A DNA stretch of 64,000 bases, taken from positions 2,356,001 to 2,420,000 of the forward strand of contig NC_050473.1 of assembly GCF_013373865.1 (NCBI RefSeq). Reading direction: 5' to 3'. The notes beneath the pieces are model-generated. The model had not been told where the DNA came from. It did not search any database and saw only the letters and a program-made list of their open reading frames with translations. Position numbers and translations under genes: made by a program. Every line of letters begins with the position of its first letter. The first letter of the stretch is position 1. This DNA is from Monomorium pharaonis. Taxonomy: Eukaryota; Arthropoda; Insecta; Hymenoptera; Formicidae. Shown in pieces: positions 37,027 through 50,030 of this stretch.

Positions 37027-37047
37027 CCTCCTCCTCCTCCTCCTCCT
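37027..37047. repeat. (CCT)7 trinucleotide repeat
   Basis: Seven CCT/CTC units. In one frame it reads as a proline run and in the other strand as glycine or arginine runs; neither frame looks like a gene. Confidence 0.93.
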
Positions 37048-37642
37048 TCTCTTCCCTTCCCGTGGGTGTGTGTGCGTGTGTGCAGTCGAGGAGAAAGAAA
37101 ACGACGCGTTCCAGGACGGTAGGAACGTCGTATCGAACGCGCTTTCCTCGTCGGAGAATGCAGGATTCTTAACTGGCGAGCGTGCACCGCCGCCAGCTCG
37201 CATGCGGTTTTCCATGCGGCTAACGGCATCTCGGCGTGGGATTCTTTTTTTAAATCGAAACATTCCACGATACGGCACGACACTTCGATGAACCGCTGTC
37301 GGAGTGTTAAAGGTTACTTTCCCGAGGGGGTACGTGCTCAACGGCGCTATTTATTTATACGTATATGACAGATGCACGCGGATTCTGCCGCTTCAGGTGC
37401 CGCGTAAGTATAATGTGGATACGCAACGATCGTGATAGAAAAGTTTAGTGCACCGTGACGGACAGATATTGCATATTTTCAGAGAAACGCGACGCGTCCC
37501 AGTAATTACGCGATATACGCATGGATCTCCACGGATGCTGTAAGCATAAAATCAGGTTACCTTATTGCCGGGAAAATCTCGATCAGCCGATATGTGCGCC
37601 GTGTGCGTGTATACTTCGCGTCAACCGGGTAAGGGGATAGGT
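37048..37642. other. CpG-rich single-copy sequence
   Basis: GC-balanced sequence with open frames on both strands (up to 142 codons on the minus strand) that overlap each other and lack domains. No gene is supported. Confidence 0.5.
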
Positions 37643-37653
37643 AGAGAGAGAGA

Positions 37654-37719
<66 letters not shown>
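37643..37719. repeat. (GA)n microsatellite, the longest in the window
   Basis: About 38 GA dinucleotides with one GT interruption near 37,659. GA tracts can form triplex DNA and bind GAGA-type factors. Confidence 0.97.
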
Positions 37720-37721
<2 letters not shown>

Positions 37722-39180
37722 TGATCGTAGCAGCTTCGCGAGACGTTTCGAAAAATAAATGACGGGGGAAAATATTCCGGGCGATATAGGAACCGATCAA
37801 ATTCCTCCAGGAAATTGCCTGCGATATTACGATGGTCGCACGCGGGCACGCTGTCTCTCTATCTTCTTCTCTCTCTTCTTCTCTCTCCCTCCTTCGTCCT
37901 CCAGCTTCCTCTGTCCTCCTTCGCTTCTTTGGTGCTACGACGACCTGGCCCCGTCGTTGAACGGCGACCTCGTCGTCGTTTCCCGGCCGAGATCTCTCGA
38001 GCGGCCTTAAGCCGAAGCCAGCTCTCGCCGACTACCTGCGTTATTGTCGTTGTCCTCGTTCTCGTTCTCGTAATCCTCGGCAGTCCTCGTTGCCGTCGAG
38101 AAGGAGTTTCATCTCGGGGGCTATAGACACGCTCAGAGCTTCGGCTCGTCAGCGCTTTGAATTTGCACTGAAATCATACGCATACACGCGCAAATCCACG
38201 CGCAGCACTCGAAGCGCCTCTCGAATTCGCGTGGGTTCTGCTCTAATTCTGCGGCAGGCGTCGCGTCCGATATACACGTTCATCTGCGTTTGTGCGTGAT
38301 TCGTGACACCGAGCAAATATCCGTCCAGTTTACCTTCCCGCGACGCCAAGTTGAGAAAGTACCGTTGACACCGCGTGTGCGTTTAACTAGACTCCCCGAC
38401 TGCGCCAGTGCGCCATGATCGTCGGTATTTGCTGTTCGAGTTGGGCTATTCGAGTTGCTCGACACTCGATTTCGGAATGTATCGGCGTCAGCGCGTTTCG
38501 TCGATTTGTTAATGAAACGGCTTGCAATCGAAATATCGATCGAAATATTTCACCAGTCGCAAGGGAGTATTTTTCCTCCAGTAGATATTCTTCGATTATT
38601 CTTTCGCTTCCTTATTCCGATCCCTTATGTATCTCTTCCAACTTTACCAGATATAGTTTGATCGTACTAAATTATTCATCGGATTAGATTTGGAAATGGA
38701 ACATTCCAGAACCATTGTATATCAGCGTTACACATGCACAACGTTACAGAGGGGAGGGGGAGAAGGGGAATTCTCTCTCGAGATATAACGGCTTTGTGTG
38801 GTAATGCATTAACTTGGAAGCGAGCGCGAATCGTCTGAAACAAAAATAACGTCGAATCTGACTTTGTCTCGCGCTCGGATCGCATTAAGAAAACAAACCG
38901 GATAGCGCTCGCGTAGCATATTCCTCGTTCTCTCGTTTCGTCTCTCTCTTTCCTTCTTCCCTTCTCTCTTTTCTCCGTGTGCGTGTACGCGAGCGAACAC
39001 ACTCGAAACCCATAAACCATGGGAGCCGAGTCACATCCGGTGCATAAATCTCGCGGGGGTTAGCTGCCGGCGGGTGCCTCGACTTGCACGTGGAGATGGG
39101 GGAGACGTCGAGACGGCGGGGACAGAGGACGAACACGACAGCGCGGCACGCACCCAGAATGGCACGACAAACGTGTGCCG
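37720..39180. other. Pyrimidine-rich and CpG-rich single-copy sequence
   Basis: A pyrimidine-rich block lies at 37,845-37,925 and a CGTTCTCGTTCTCG short repeat near 38,050-38,070. A purine/pyrimidine-biased block lies at about 38,930-38,980. No gene is supported. Confidence 0.5.
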
Positions 39181-40560
39181 CCGGGTAGGTGGAGCGAAGG
39201 ACAACTAGTTAATGGTCATTAGCGAGTCGCGCCAGTTTTAAATCTTCCGCCGGCTGTCCGTAGGGGCGTGCTGCCGGCCGACCCCTGTCAACCACCGAAA
39301 AGGCTTCCACCTAGTTGCACGTAGGTTGGCCCAGCAAATTACCCTTACCCCACCCCCTAGTTAGCTCACTGGTTATTACGTAATTCGATGTTGAATGCGA
39401 TCGCGCGCCCCTCGCGAGCCGGCCAATTATTCGGCCACGTCTCTCGCTTTTACGAATTGCCCGTTCCCTATGAATGGTAACGCAGCCCCCTTCTCGCCCC
39501 CGCTGCCACGCGGACTCGCGTGCCATTGATTTACGCGATTGGGAAACGTCGCGAGAAAAGACGCGATTAATGTTGAAAAGGCTGACTTAAGCAACGTATT
39601 AAAATACCCTTCCGGTTGGCAGCAATCTAATCCTCATTTTTTAGAATATATATAAAGTTTCATTGCGTAAATGTTTATAAATGTCACCAAACGCGTGACA
39701 TAAAATATGAGATATTGTTTTTTTATTTACCTTTGACAAGTACTTAACGATGACGATGTTTTTCACACTTTTTCTCGGCTCACGTCCAAATCCCGTTTTT
39801 GACGGCGCACACGGCGAAGTCGCAATTTTTTATCGGCACGTCCGTGCGCGGCGACGCAATTGAAGATATTTCACTTTTAAATGCAGCACACCGCGCTTCG
39901 TGTTACTCGATTACCATCGCCGAGCGCGCAATAACGCGTAAGGCCGACGAGTGGCTAATAACTAGTCGCTCGTACAACGGTGGAAAGCAAAGTGTAATGT
40001 ATCAACGGGTAGTAATTAAAAGCCGCCGCGTAGTGCGGTAATGGTCGAGGCCCGTTACAATCATCGCTGTGCCGCCTATAAATCGTCTGTCGTAGGTGGA
40101 TGCGCCTGTGCTATTGGTCTCGCGCTCTTTTTTTTCCCCCCCCGCCTCGCCTCGCTGATGCCGCGCATTCGTTACCACCGGCGATCTGTCTTCCTAGCGT
40201 CGCGCCCGGCTCATAAATAAAACCAAACATCTGGCGGATCGCTCGGTTAATAATCATTAGCGCCAGGCAGTGGAACGAACCTAAATCTCGACGAGAATGC
40301 GTCCTCCACCGAGGGCGGTCGGGCCCCCAACGTTCGGCGGCCAGTTCTCCCAAAGCTCTCCCTCGCGTCGTTCTTAGGCCAGAGTCACGTTAAATCGCAC
40401 GACTGCTCGTGAGAGCACCTCCAGTAACGCGTTAAGGGTTAATGCGCTCGCCGTTATGACAATTAATTTTGTCATCACTCCACTCGAGGTCTGCCAGGTA
40501 CTCGCTACCCTAATTTTTCCGAGTAGAAAGTAGACGTTTCCCCGGAGCGACTCCCCAAGC
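39181..40560. promoter_or_regulatory. Possible regulatory island, CpG-rich with homeodomain cores
   Basis: About 1.4 kb of GC-balanced, non-repetitive sequence contains many TAAT/ATTA cores (GGTCATTAG, TAATAATCATTAG, GTAATTAAAAG, GACAATTAATTTTG) together with CAGGTA and CTGGCGG-type words. A T8C8 run lies at 40,128-40,143. The contrast with neighbouring AT-rich DNA suggests constraint, but I cannot test conservation. Frames here are short and have no domain. Confidence 0.2.
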
Positions 40561-41516
40561 GTTCGAATAAAATTTTTCTCAAATGATTTATCCGAGAAAC
40601 AATTTTTTTATTAGCTCTTTCGAGAAGACATCGCTCACGATTATTTGCCGCTATTATAAATTTCGCCGGCTATTTTAGAGCCCGCGATTGTGACCACCGC
40701 GTGCGGTTATATTCATTTTTGCTCGCGAGCAATTAGTTTGTTTCACGGAGATGGTAAAAGGTTCCTATTCCTAAGGGTCGGTTAGCGTATGCATGCATTT
40801 ATGTGCGTACGTGTGCGCGGTGGCGAATGCGTTTCTACTAGATTGTTCTTGTTTCCGGCGGCATGCGGAGATGCCGGTTTTACGAAGTCGGCGTTAATTG
40901 CCTCCGGAGATACCCTCGGTCGTACCGTAATTCACGCATAAATACATGAAATTACTTTCCCTTATTTAGGGGCTCGTTAGGCAGATCTACTGTTATTGCC
41001 GACAAAGCGAAATAAACCGGTGCGCAAACATTCTCAACGCGGCCATACGTACGTGGGAGCGTTATAATTTAGGCGTATACTTCACGCCATCTCGTCGTAG
41101 CGTCATTTTTAGTAACCGTGTAATTCGATGACCAGACAAGAAGAGCGATAAGCTAAAAACAGACAGTTATACTTTCATAGTAATCTAGATTTTTGCGTCA
41201 CATTATAAAACGAAATTATTAAAGAATTTTACGACAACTAACCAAATATTGCAATTTACTTTAAGAGACAACTTAAATTCGAAACTGGAACGTTTATTAA
41301 AAGTTTCAAATATCTTTTAGACGCCTGTTACTTGAGTATTATTTCAAGTAGTTCGTAAAAGTAATGCTAAAAGGATATTATTTCAAAACAATTTCTCGAG
41401 ATTTATGTCTGATTATTCATGGATATTCGTAAACACTTCAAAAATGTTCGTAGTTTAATTTAGCCAGAAATTCTTGGTTCTATTAAAAGATAGTTCTAAG
41501 CTCCGAGAATTTGACG
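40561..41516. other. Single-copy non-coding sequence
   Basis: Mixed composition, AT-richer after 41,150. Nothing is identified. Confidence 0.5.
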
Positions 41517-41559
41517 GCCTACTTAGCTGACAAGCCCATAGCTATGCAGCTAAGTAGGC
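41517..41559. other. Hairpin with 13-bp perfect stem
   Basis: GCCTACTTAGCTG (41,517-41,529) and CAGCTAAGTAGGC (41,547-41,559) are exact reverse complements around a 17-base loop that holds the small dyad CATAGCTATG. After one mismatch the stem can extend by two Watson-Crick and two wobble pairs. The stem is shorter than that of a typical microRNA precursor. About 0.02 perfect 13-bp inverted repeats with loops up to 20 nt are expected by chance in a window this long. Function unknown. Confidence 0.8.
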
Positions 41560-43944
41560 AGTTGTATATTTTTCCGTGAGACAACAGTATCAAGAGAGTG
41601 ACGCGGAACACTTGGGTATACAACTCATAACCGGAAACACGCCGTGATGTCACGTTGAACGAATGTGTCAGGTGATTAACCTCCTCCTCCCCGTTTTCTA
41701 ATTTTGCAAAACCGGATACTCATAGCTTGTTTCTACGCGCTTAAGTTATTTATAATCTGTACACATTTAATCCAAAATCAACAACGACCAAAACATATAC
41801 TGCCCGAGACAAGTTGATCAAAGAATATGTTTGCAAATTTTAAGTCATTAATTTAGTTATATATCCTGTACAAATACCGTCTGCACCTCCGTATCTAATT
41901 TAAGTTGCTACGCAGGGGGAAGCAAATATTAATGAAGTTTCTTCGCTACAATTCACGAAGTTTTCTTCATTGTAATTTATGGGATGCTAGTATTTCGCCT
42001 CAGTCCAATCCAAGTTGTCGGACCGGTAACATCTATTGATCTAAACGAAGTAGAATTAGCGTAGATAGGATAGAAAAATACAACGTGATGAAATTGTAAC
42101 TCTCGTTTCAGGCTACCGCCGTAATAAATTTCGATAGTAATTACGCACGTTGTAGCTCTGTAACTGCAGGACCGGCGATGAAGTACAAACTAGATAAACA
42201 GATAAACGAGGTTGCTGAGGGTGTTCATAACAAGGGTCGAACTTCGAAAAGCGGATTTGTCGGAGTAGTAATTCGACCCCTGTCCTACCTCTGTGGACAC
42301 GTTCCACTAATTAATAACGATAAGTACGAATGCGTCTACACCGCAAGGGATAAAACGGCGGTTCGCCAGATTCCCACGAGACAAACACACTGGCCTAGAG
42401 TTGAGCCGATAACGCGGGAATACGTGTGTATGTGTGTGCGAACTTCTCCTTCCCACTCCCTGGTCTTTTTTTGTAAAATCCATTTCAGTTGTTCGACTTT
42501 TCGGTACACCGTGTAACTCGCTGACGAAAGCAACAACGTGAAATCTCGTAAATTCGCTACCGCGCAATCGTAAAAATTCGCTCGTAAAGTTTCTCGTCAG
42601 CTTTGCTGCTAGAAATAAATATGGGTGGAGCCGTGGAAGTGACAACTATGGTATCGACAATACAGAGGCCACAGAGATATGGTTCGATATCAGTGAAGAT
42701 TTATTTATCACATCGAAAATAGACAAGTAAAAGTTCAATTTTTACAAAAAATATATTTCAGTTTTATAAAATTTTAAATATATTCGTATATATTTAAAAT
42801 ATATTATTTACAAAAATAATACACATTTATTTTATTGTAAATAAATTAGTCTAATTTATCCTTATGAATAATTTCATCGTTTCAAGAATACATATTTTAC
42901 AGAGACTATCGAAAGCTGTTTTAGGAGAATTCTGAATGCGTCACAAATGACGCAATGAAAATTATCAAAAATAAAAACTATCGCAGTAATTGTTATCTAA
43001 AATTATAAATTCTCATCATTGTAATTAAACGAAAATTTAGAATTTAAATTTTAAATCGCGATCAAATTTATAATTGATGCAAATTTTTATGATTGCTGTA
43101 TTCTATTTTCAAAAAGAAAATCCATGATTGATTTTTTCGGCACTGACGAAGAAGAATATAATAATTTATGGATTTATGTCTGAAAACTGTAAAAGGGACT
43201 AAAAGGATATATGTGTCTTTCTATCAAATAGTTAACTAGTTTTAACGATCTATATGTAAAAACATTGCTGGCCTAGTTGTACTGTGAAGCATGGCAGATC
43301 GTTATCACTTCTAGTTTCAAAAAATCCAAAGCTAGCTTTTGATCCTTTAAAAAATTCATAAAATCTAACGGTTATATTGCTAACGACCAAAGCGGAAAGT
43401 ATACATGTTCGCAAACTGTTATAAGTGAAAATAATTTAAAATAACTTACAAAAAGGTACAAAAATTGAAGGAAATCATTGCCGGTGAAAATCAATTTCAA
43501 ATTTATTTTTGAAACAGAACGATACAGAAAGATACGAGAGCAATCAGAAGTTCTAATTACTTTCGAAATGGAAAGAGAAAATTTGTTGCAAAGCAGATTA
43601 TCCCCGCAGTTAGATTAATATGGCATTTTAAGATAACGATCTCGTAGCCCTAAGGCACAATGGCGACGCTCGAGGCACCGAATGCGAAGCAATACAACCT
43701 GTGAATAGCGATCCGTGGGATGTATGGGTCGGAGTTATAACTAGCTGGGAACAATCCCAGCGACTTTTGATGGTGTTGGATATTAAATTTCGCCTGTGTC
43801 TCCTGGTTTTATTGGATTACGGATAACCAGCCGGGGTATGGCGCTGTGCTGGAGTGCTCGCCACCCTTGTTCCTCTCTAAGTACCCTGCAAACCACGTCT
43901 GCATTGGCACGTAACACTCGGTTCGTCGAGTGTTGCTGGGACAG
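41560..43944. other. AT-rich non-coding sequence
   Basis: 42,660-43,640 is strongly AT-rich. A 12-bp-stem AT hairpin lies at 42,772-42,799 (arm TTTTAAATATAT, loop TCGT). No gene is supported. Confidence 0.5.
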
Positions 43945-44011
43945 GGACAGGGAGAGAGAGTGAGAGAGAGAGAGAGAAGAGGGAGAGAGGAAAAGAGAGA
44001 GAGAGAAAGAA
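43945..44011. repeat. Imperfect (GA)n tract
   Basis: GA-rich sequence with several interruptions (GTGAGAG, GAAGAGGGAG, GGAAAAG). It is an older, more decayed tract than the one at 37,643. Confidence 0.9.
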
Positions 44012-45203
44012 CGACCAGAACTGTTTGTATGAAAATTAAATTCATAACGATAAAATCCTTTACGACCGAAACGCGAGTGCGCGTATACGCGACGGCAGAT
44101 GCATATCTGCGACCCAAAGTGTGGCCGCCGACGAAATTTGGTTCAATGCAATCAGCCGGACTCGCGGAATTGAAAGGCGGTATGTCGCTTACGTGATGTT
44201 GCGCGGGCAAGTCGAGTATCATCTGAGTAGTCAGCCGGCGCGCACTAACGGATCTCGTATATTTCATTGTAGAGTTCGCAATAATATTTCTTTTTTTTAC
44301 GAGTCCTCGGAAATAAAAATGGGAATTTCTGATATGGAGCAGGCAACGCAAATACCATTTCACGCTTTATCTCTTCCTTTTATTGGAACACGCAAGACAT
44401 GAAAGAATGTATTTTGCAACGTTTAATCCGTTCTTCAATGTACGTCGAATCTTGCGTTGAAATTGACCAATCGGTAAATGAATTTGTACTATCGACGTAT
44501 CTAACATCTATCATCCGAGTGATGTACGTAATGATTCGTAAAAAAATTATGTTGTAAATATTTGAAGCGTTTCATTTTGAAATTTTTCGAAGCATTGTAA
44601 TTTTCAATTTTTGATATGTGAAACACAATATTTGATATGTGAAACACGTGATGCCGTGTCTACCTTAACAGGACATTTAAATTTCTGTCGCTTTGGGAAA
44701 AAAAAACGACTCGTATGATTGAAGACGCGCGGTAGAAGTCAGTCATAATCAATTTCACGTCGATCTTGGCCGTCATCCCGGTCAATTTCATTAAAATGCT
44801 CTCGCCCTGATTTTACCAACGACGCGATTAAAAGACGGGAAGAGAGGCGACGCGCTGTATACCGTGTCACCGCAGAATGAAAATTACGGTGGAAACGGCG
44901 CTTTGATCAAATCGCGCGGGGAGATTATCAAGCCGCGTTATCTTCCATAACGATAGCATCGCGGAAGTTTGTCGGCGGCCGACCGAATAGCTGCACGCTA
45001 TTCCGGAATCGGATTCATCTCCGGGTTGAATTTTTTTTTCGTTGAATCGTGTAAATCAGTGACTCGATGAATTGCCAGTGTAGAGACGGAGAAGTCGGGA
45101 TTCGGATGATGAAGTAACGAGTAAATAGAGGCGGGCTCGTTTATTGACGAGGGAGTCGACTGTGCGCGCTCGTACGGATGTAGAGAGTGCACGTTAAAGA
45201 GAG

Positions 45204-45208
<5 letters not shown>
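44012..45208. other. Single-copy sequence with a short tandem duplication
   Basis: The 17-base word TTTGATATGTGAAACAC occurs at 44,610-44,626 and again at 44,631-44,647, a 21-bp-period duplication. The rest is unremarkable. A 184-codon minus-strand frame at 43,809-44,363 crosses the GA tract and has no recognised domain. Confidence 0.55.

Positions 45209-45236
<28 letters not shown>
45209..45236. repeat. (AG)n microsatellite
   Basis: Fourteen AG dinucleotides, with GAGGACGAAG purine sequence just before. Confidence 0.95.
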
Positions 45237-46290
45237 CTGTACACGATCGAATGATGGAGTGGCGGTGGTTACGGCGACGGGTCAGGTAGCATCGAGTGCA
45301 AAGCAAACCTTCCTTATTCAAATGACCGATGCGCCAATGAAAAAGTTTGGTTTCGGTATCGACCGGTCGATCCGCTCGCTCTGATCATTAACGGATTACA
45401 TTTCGTATGGCGACGAATCATGGCGAACGTAGCGCGCGGCCCCGATACGTTGTTTCGTCGTGCACGCGATATTCTATACGGCGCGCGTTAATGCGGATTC
45501 CTCGCAGTCACGTTGGCGCCGGGGTTTTTGATTAGCGCAAATGACGGTGCGTTAGTTACTGTGAAAGGTGAAGCGCACGCATATTATCTGGCTACGGGGT
45601 AACGAGTATGAAAAGCGGGCCCGTGGAAAGGGCTCTCTCCCTTCAATTCGATCGCCGAATGGAAACACGGTCGGGCCTCGATGCGCAGCATCCGCGGAAG
45701 CAAATGATGTATGTAGTTTCCCTTTTACGAGTGTAACGTATTCATACCATACGGCCGATGTGCTTTCGGGATGATATTATAGCTGGCTGATCAAAAGCAA
45801 GATCAACGGCGGGGGTACGCCGAGGGTTTACCTTACAGAAATGACCTAGGTGCGGGGTTCATCGCAAATGGAAGAGCCCGACGATTTTCGGAATAACCGT
45901 GATCGAGAAAAAGCTGCGTGTGTACATACGGCAAACACGCTGCTGCCGAAAAAAAGTGAGTTGTAGACATCTCTACCGAATTAATTGCTAAATCTGTCTA
46001 ACCAATCCCTGTGACTGTTTCCTGAAGCTATATCGCGGTGGAATTTTTCATCAATGGAAACGTCGTTTCACCGACGAGGGCGAACGATCGGCGATGTAGG
46101 TAGATATTTTTGTTACGCTGGCCGAACAAAGCCGTCCACTTTCATCGCCCACGCGTTCCGCTCTCTTGTCTCCTTGCGCGTCCTCGAAATTTTATTTCAT
46201 CGGCTGGCCCATCAAACGATAAACGTTTCATGTGTTCCACGAGAGACCGATCTGATCCGCGTCATTCGTTTGCAACATCATTGCTTGTGC
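45237..46290. other. CpG-rich single-copy sequence
   Basis: GC-balanced and CpG-rich. No gene, RNA or repeat is recognised. Confidence 0.5.
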
Positions 46291-46337
46291 GTGTGTGTAT
46301 GTGTGTGTGTGTGTAGGGGGGCTGCTTTTCTCCCTCT

Positions 46338-46379
<42 letters not shown>
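46291..46379. repeat. Compound (GT)n / (CT)n microsatellite
   Basis: A GT run with one TATG interruption is followed by G5 and a 33-bp CT run from about 46,347. The pieces sit within 90 bp of each other. Confidence 0.95.
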
Positions 46380-46382
<3 letters not shown>

Positions 46383-48556
46383 CTGTTTCTCGCGGAAGCA
46401 CGGAACAATCTACCATTGCTGTCCTGAGAGGCTCGGGAAACGTTAGCGAGGGTACTTTGCGAAAATTGAATCCCTTCATTTTCTCGATGTTTACCGTAGA
46501 GGAATTGCTCTTCAGTCATGGTAATGACAGAACGTCAAATGGCGAGTCAAGAGGAAGAAAGTTAAAAATGCATCGATCTTTATATCAATATATCGATTAT
46601 ATTTTTAAAAAAATATTCATATTGATACACTAATAACAAATTAAATGACAATGGACGATCCATATTGTCGGTACAGTTTTTAATATCTTAACATTTTTTT
46701 TAATTTTGCTTTATTTTTTGAAACATAATTACATCCTTTTAAATTAGTATACGTGTATTAATTTCAGATTTTGATAAATTTGAGAATTAAATATGTATTG
46801 TGATGTCTATTTTCTTTCATCAGATGTATATATGCAACAGCATAGATATGCATTAAAAAAACATAAAAAAATGAAAGCGTGCACATTAGCTGGCGTCACT
46901 GTACAGCCTCTTGAGTCCCGATCTCGCGGTTCGCGATATCCCTCTTGCCTCGTTCAATCAATCCTTTCTCTCTATCGTTCTTTGTTCCGCTTGCCGGCCG
47001 TCATAATTGCCGGTGGGTCATTTTTCATTGGTCGTTTCGCGTAGCACGACGGCGCGGCGCAACGTAGTAGCGGGCGGAAGAAGGATGGCGGTGATTGATG
47101 ACGTTGTTTTTTCGTTGTTTCATAAATCCGGATTCTCGTTATCGATGGATCTGTAACGATGCGCGCTTATATAAATTGCCACGCGGCGCGCGGACCTCCC
47201 CGGTGGACGTTATCAACGTGAGGTCTCGATAAAGAGAAGCAACTCTCCTTCTAATTACAAACAATAAGACACAAAGACTATCTTCCTGTCTCCCTTATCC
47301 CTCACCGCTCCTTCGCTTTATCGATCTGCCCAAAAGAAGAACGAGCGGGGATCGTTCTATTCGCGGAGAAATGGTTCCCGAAGTGTAATTTACGAGCCGG
47401 GAGTTCTTTATCCCCGTCCCGCGTAACGAGCTCCCAAAGATATCAAAGTACTACATGGTCGCTAACTCGGCTCGACGAGCCCGCCGAATTTATCTACGGA
47501 ACGCAATTCTTTCCTCTGTCCCGCATCGGTTGGTGGAAAACAGCGCCAGCCTGTTCGTAAACGGTTTAGCGACGTGACCGCGGGTAAAGGGACGCGCGTT
47601 CAATTTATCGCGTTTATCACTCACCGAAATGCGTCCGAATCGGCGAATAACGTACCTGAAACAGATAATAAAATGCATCATTAACGACGACCTGAACAAA
47701 AAGTTAACGGCTGATATATCATCACGGTAATCATAATATGTAACTATTTGATTATGAAGCTATGTCAACCTTCTGTAGGCAGTCATATTTTTACTTATTT
47801 TGTAGGCAATCTTCTTTGTATAGCACAATTTTTTTTACCGTTCTAGGATTTAAAAAAATAAAAAAAAAAGAGTTTTTAGCACCTCTATCACGTTATCAAG
47901 TAGTTATTTAACTCAAATGTTAAAACTTTTATTTAGAATTAATAACATATAAGGATAATATCCACAATCATTAATTTTTTTATCGAGACTTTAGTGTTTA
48001 ATTTGAGTGTTTTTTTTGTCCAGTTTCTTGAAGACGATTTATGTCGAACAAAAACGTTTCTTAAAATTACGACTTTCAGTTATGTCATCAGGTAAAGTTA
48101 CGAGGAAACCGACTTCGTGATAATTGTCCTTTGCGCGTTGTCACGATGCGATTATGACGTCACCAATATAGACGCCTTCCTAGGGAGCTAGGCTAGGACC
48201 GCGGTGCTTTTGTGGTTTTACGCCGTGTAATATACACGCGTTGAATTTAATATCGGGCGGTCTCGTAGCGTCGGGGGCTCATTGTCAGGTCGGCCCGACA
48301 CGTCGGGTTAAACGCGATCGTTTTACCACCCGTCATTCCCGTCGCGGCGCTAAGTATTAACCCCCACGCGCGCTACCTGGGTCGACCAATTTGCATACTG
48401 CCCGTCTATTACATCCTGACCTAGCACTGACGGACTCCTAGACGGTGGTCGGTTCACACGGCTGCCGGAGTTCGCTTGCATAATGGACCTAACTATTCGG
48501 TACTCGGGGCTATCCTTCACGTTGCTAATTGATCGGTAATCAGATTGACCTGCAGC
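46380..48556. other. Single-copy sequence with scattered promoter-like words
   Basis: AT-rich at 46,570-46,870 and 47,700-48,060. A TATATAAA box lies at 47,168-47,175 in a GC-rich setting. TGACGTCACCAAT (CRE plus CCAAT) lies at 48,155-48,167, and a perfect POU octamer ATTTGCAT at 48,389-48,396. Each is short enough to be chance. No open frame with a domain lies downstream of any of them. Confidence 0.4.
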
Positions 48557-48585
48557 GCACTTGTGCACTTGTGCACTTGTGCACT
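48557..48585. repeat. GCACTTGT 8-bp tandem repeat, 3.6 copies
   Basis: Perfect repeats of GCACTTGT create a row of palindromic GTGCAC sites. It is the only 8-bp minisatellite seen in the window. Confidence 0.95.
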
Positions 48586-49948
48586 GAATACATTAAGTTT
48601 CACCTTGCTTTATGGAAATGTATTAAACGAATGGGTTATATGTTTCCGTGCCCTTGCAGTCGCGCGACTATACATTACAAGTAATCTGCTAATCTGCAGT
48701 TTTAGCTTTATCTGTATATCGTTAGCACTTTATAAAAACTCGTTCGTAAACAGGGCGTGTCAAATTCATCTTAGCTCGTAAGCAGGTCATAAGCGATTTC
48801 ACACTAAACGTCTAAAACGACACGTTTTTAACAAGCTAAAAAGCACATAAGCTGATATGCTTTTTAAATCTATATACAAAAGAGAAATGCAAAACATATC
48901 AGCAGGCGGCCACTTTGTTGGCGGGTCGCGTGTTCGATAGTTCTCCGTTGATAAGCTTCGCATATAGAAGATTGTCAGTTGTGTTAATACAAAACGTGAA
49001 CTAGGTGCTTTTCTAGAAAAATGATTAATTATAACAACTCAGCATAATTCATGTATAATCTTGCATTTCTTTTTTTCATTTGATCTTCTTTGCACTTTGT
49101 TAAGAATTATCTTATCTGTCAATTATCTTACCTGTTAATTCTGTTAATTCTCGTATTTTTAACTATTTACGAGATAAATTCTAAATGACACGGGATAAAA
49201 TATTATCTTCGCATCTTTCAGAGAAACATACTCTACATACCTGCCCAGAATGGGACAAGACCAACCTTCCTTCTTTATACAAATTAAGTAATTTGTATTC
49301 CGTTGAAGGGTTGACATCCGCAACCTGATTATGTTGCATATGCATTTTGTGTTAGCTTATATTTTTTTTATTTATGACTGACATATTTTTTCACAAAACA
49401 GACCTGCTGAACTTTTCCAGACATTAACTTTATCTAGAATGAAAACGTAGAGTTACATACATGATAAATATATGCATGATTTATTTAAAAAAATACGGAT
49501 TTTGCTTAACGATTTTGTTAACGACTTTTCATTACTCTCGTCTAAAACTCAACGCATCACTTTTTCAACGATATCCAATATTTTTTTTAGATTGTTTCGG
49601 CACGTAGAAAATATTTCAGATTTACATTGAAAATACTACAATTTACAACTCAAGATTTTAACGAAATAAGCGGAAGCATAATTTTTTTTCGACATTTCGC
49701 AAAAATTTTGCGATTTCCTTTGCTCAGCAGGCTCGCGTCCGCTTTCGAGAAGCAAAACCGGAGAGAAAATAGAAACGATCGGCGCACGAGTGACGCGGGG
49801 CCAGCGACGCGTATAAAAATTCTGCGGAGGCGTACAATGACATCGAGGGTTGCGGGGTGAAAGTTACGGTGAATCATTGGTGCGGCGGTGAATTGCTCTC
49901 CGGGTACACCGCTTTGCCTCGCTCATAAAATAAATCTGATATTACTGA
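48586..49948. other. AT-rich single-copy sequence
   Basis: Mostly AT-rich, with CpG returning after 49,720. Nothing is identified. Confidence 0.5.
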
Positions 49949-49959
49949 GCTCTCTCTCC

Positions 49960-50011
<52 letters not shown>

Positions 50012-50030
50012 TTCTCTCTCGCGCGCGCGG
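49949..50030. repeat. (CT)n tract running into (CG)n
   Basis: CT dinucleotides with TTTC interruptions pass directly into GCGCGCGCGG. Confidence 0.95.
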
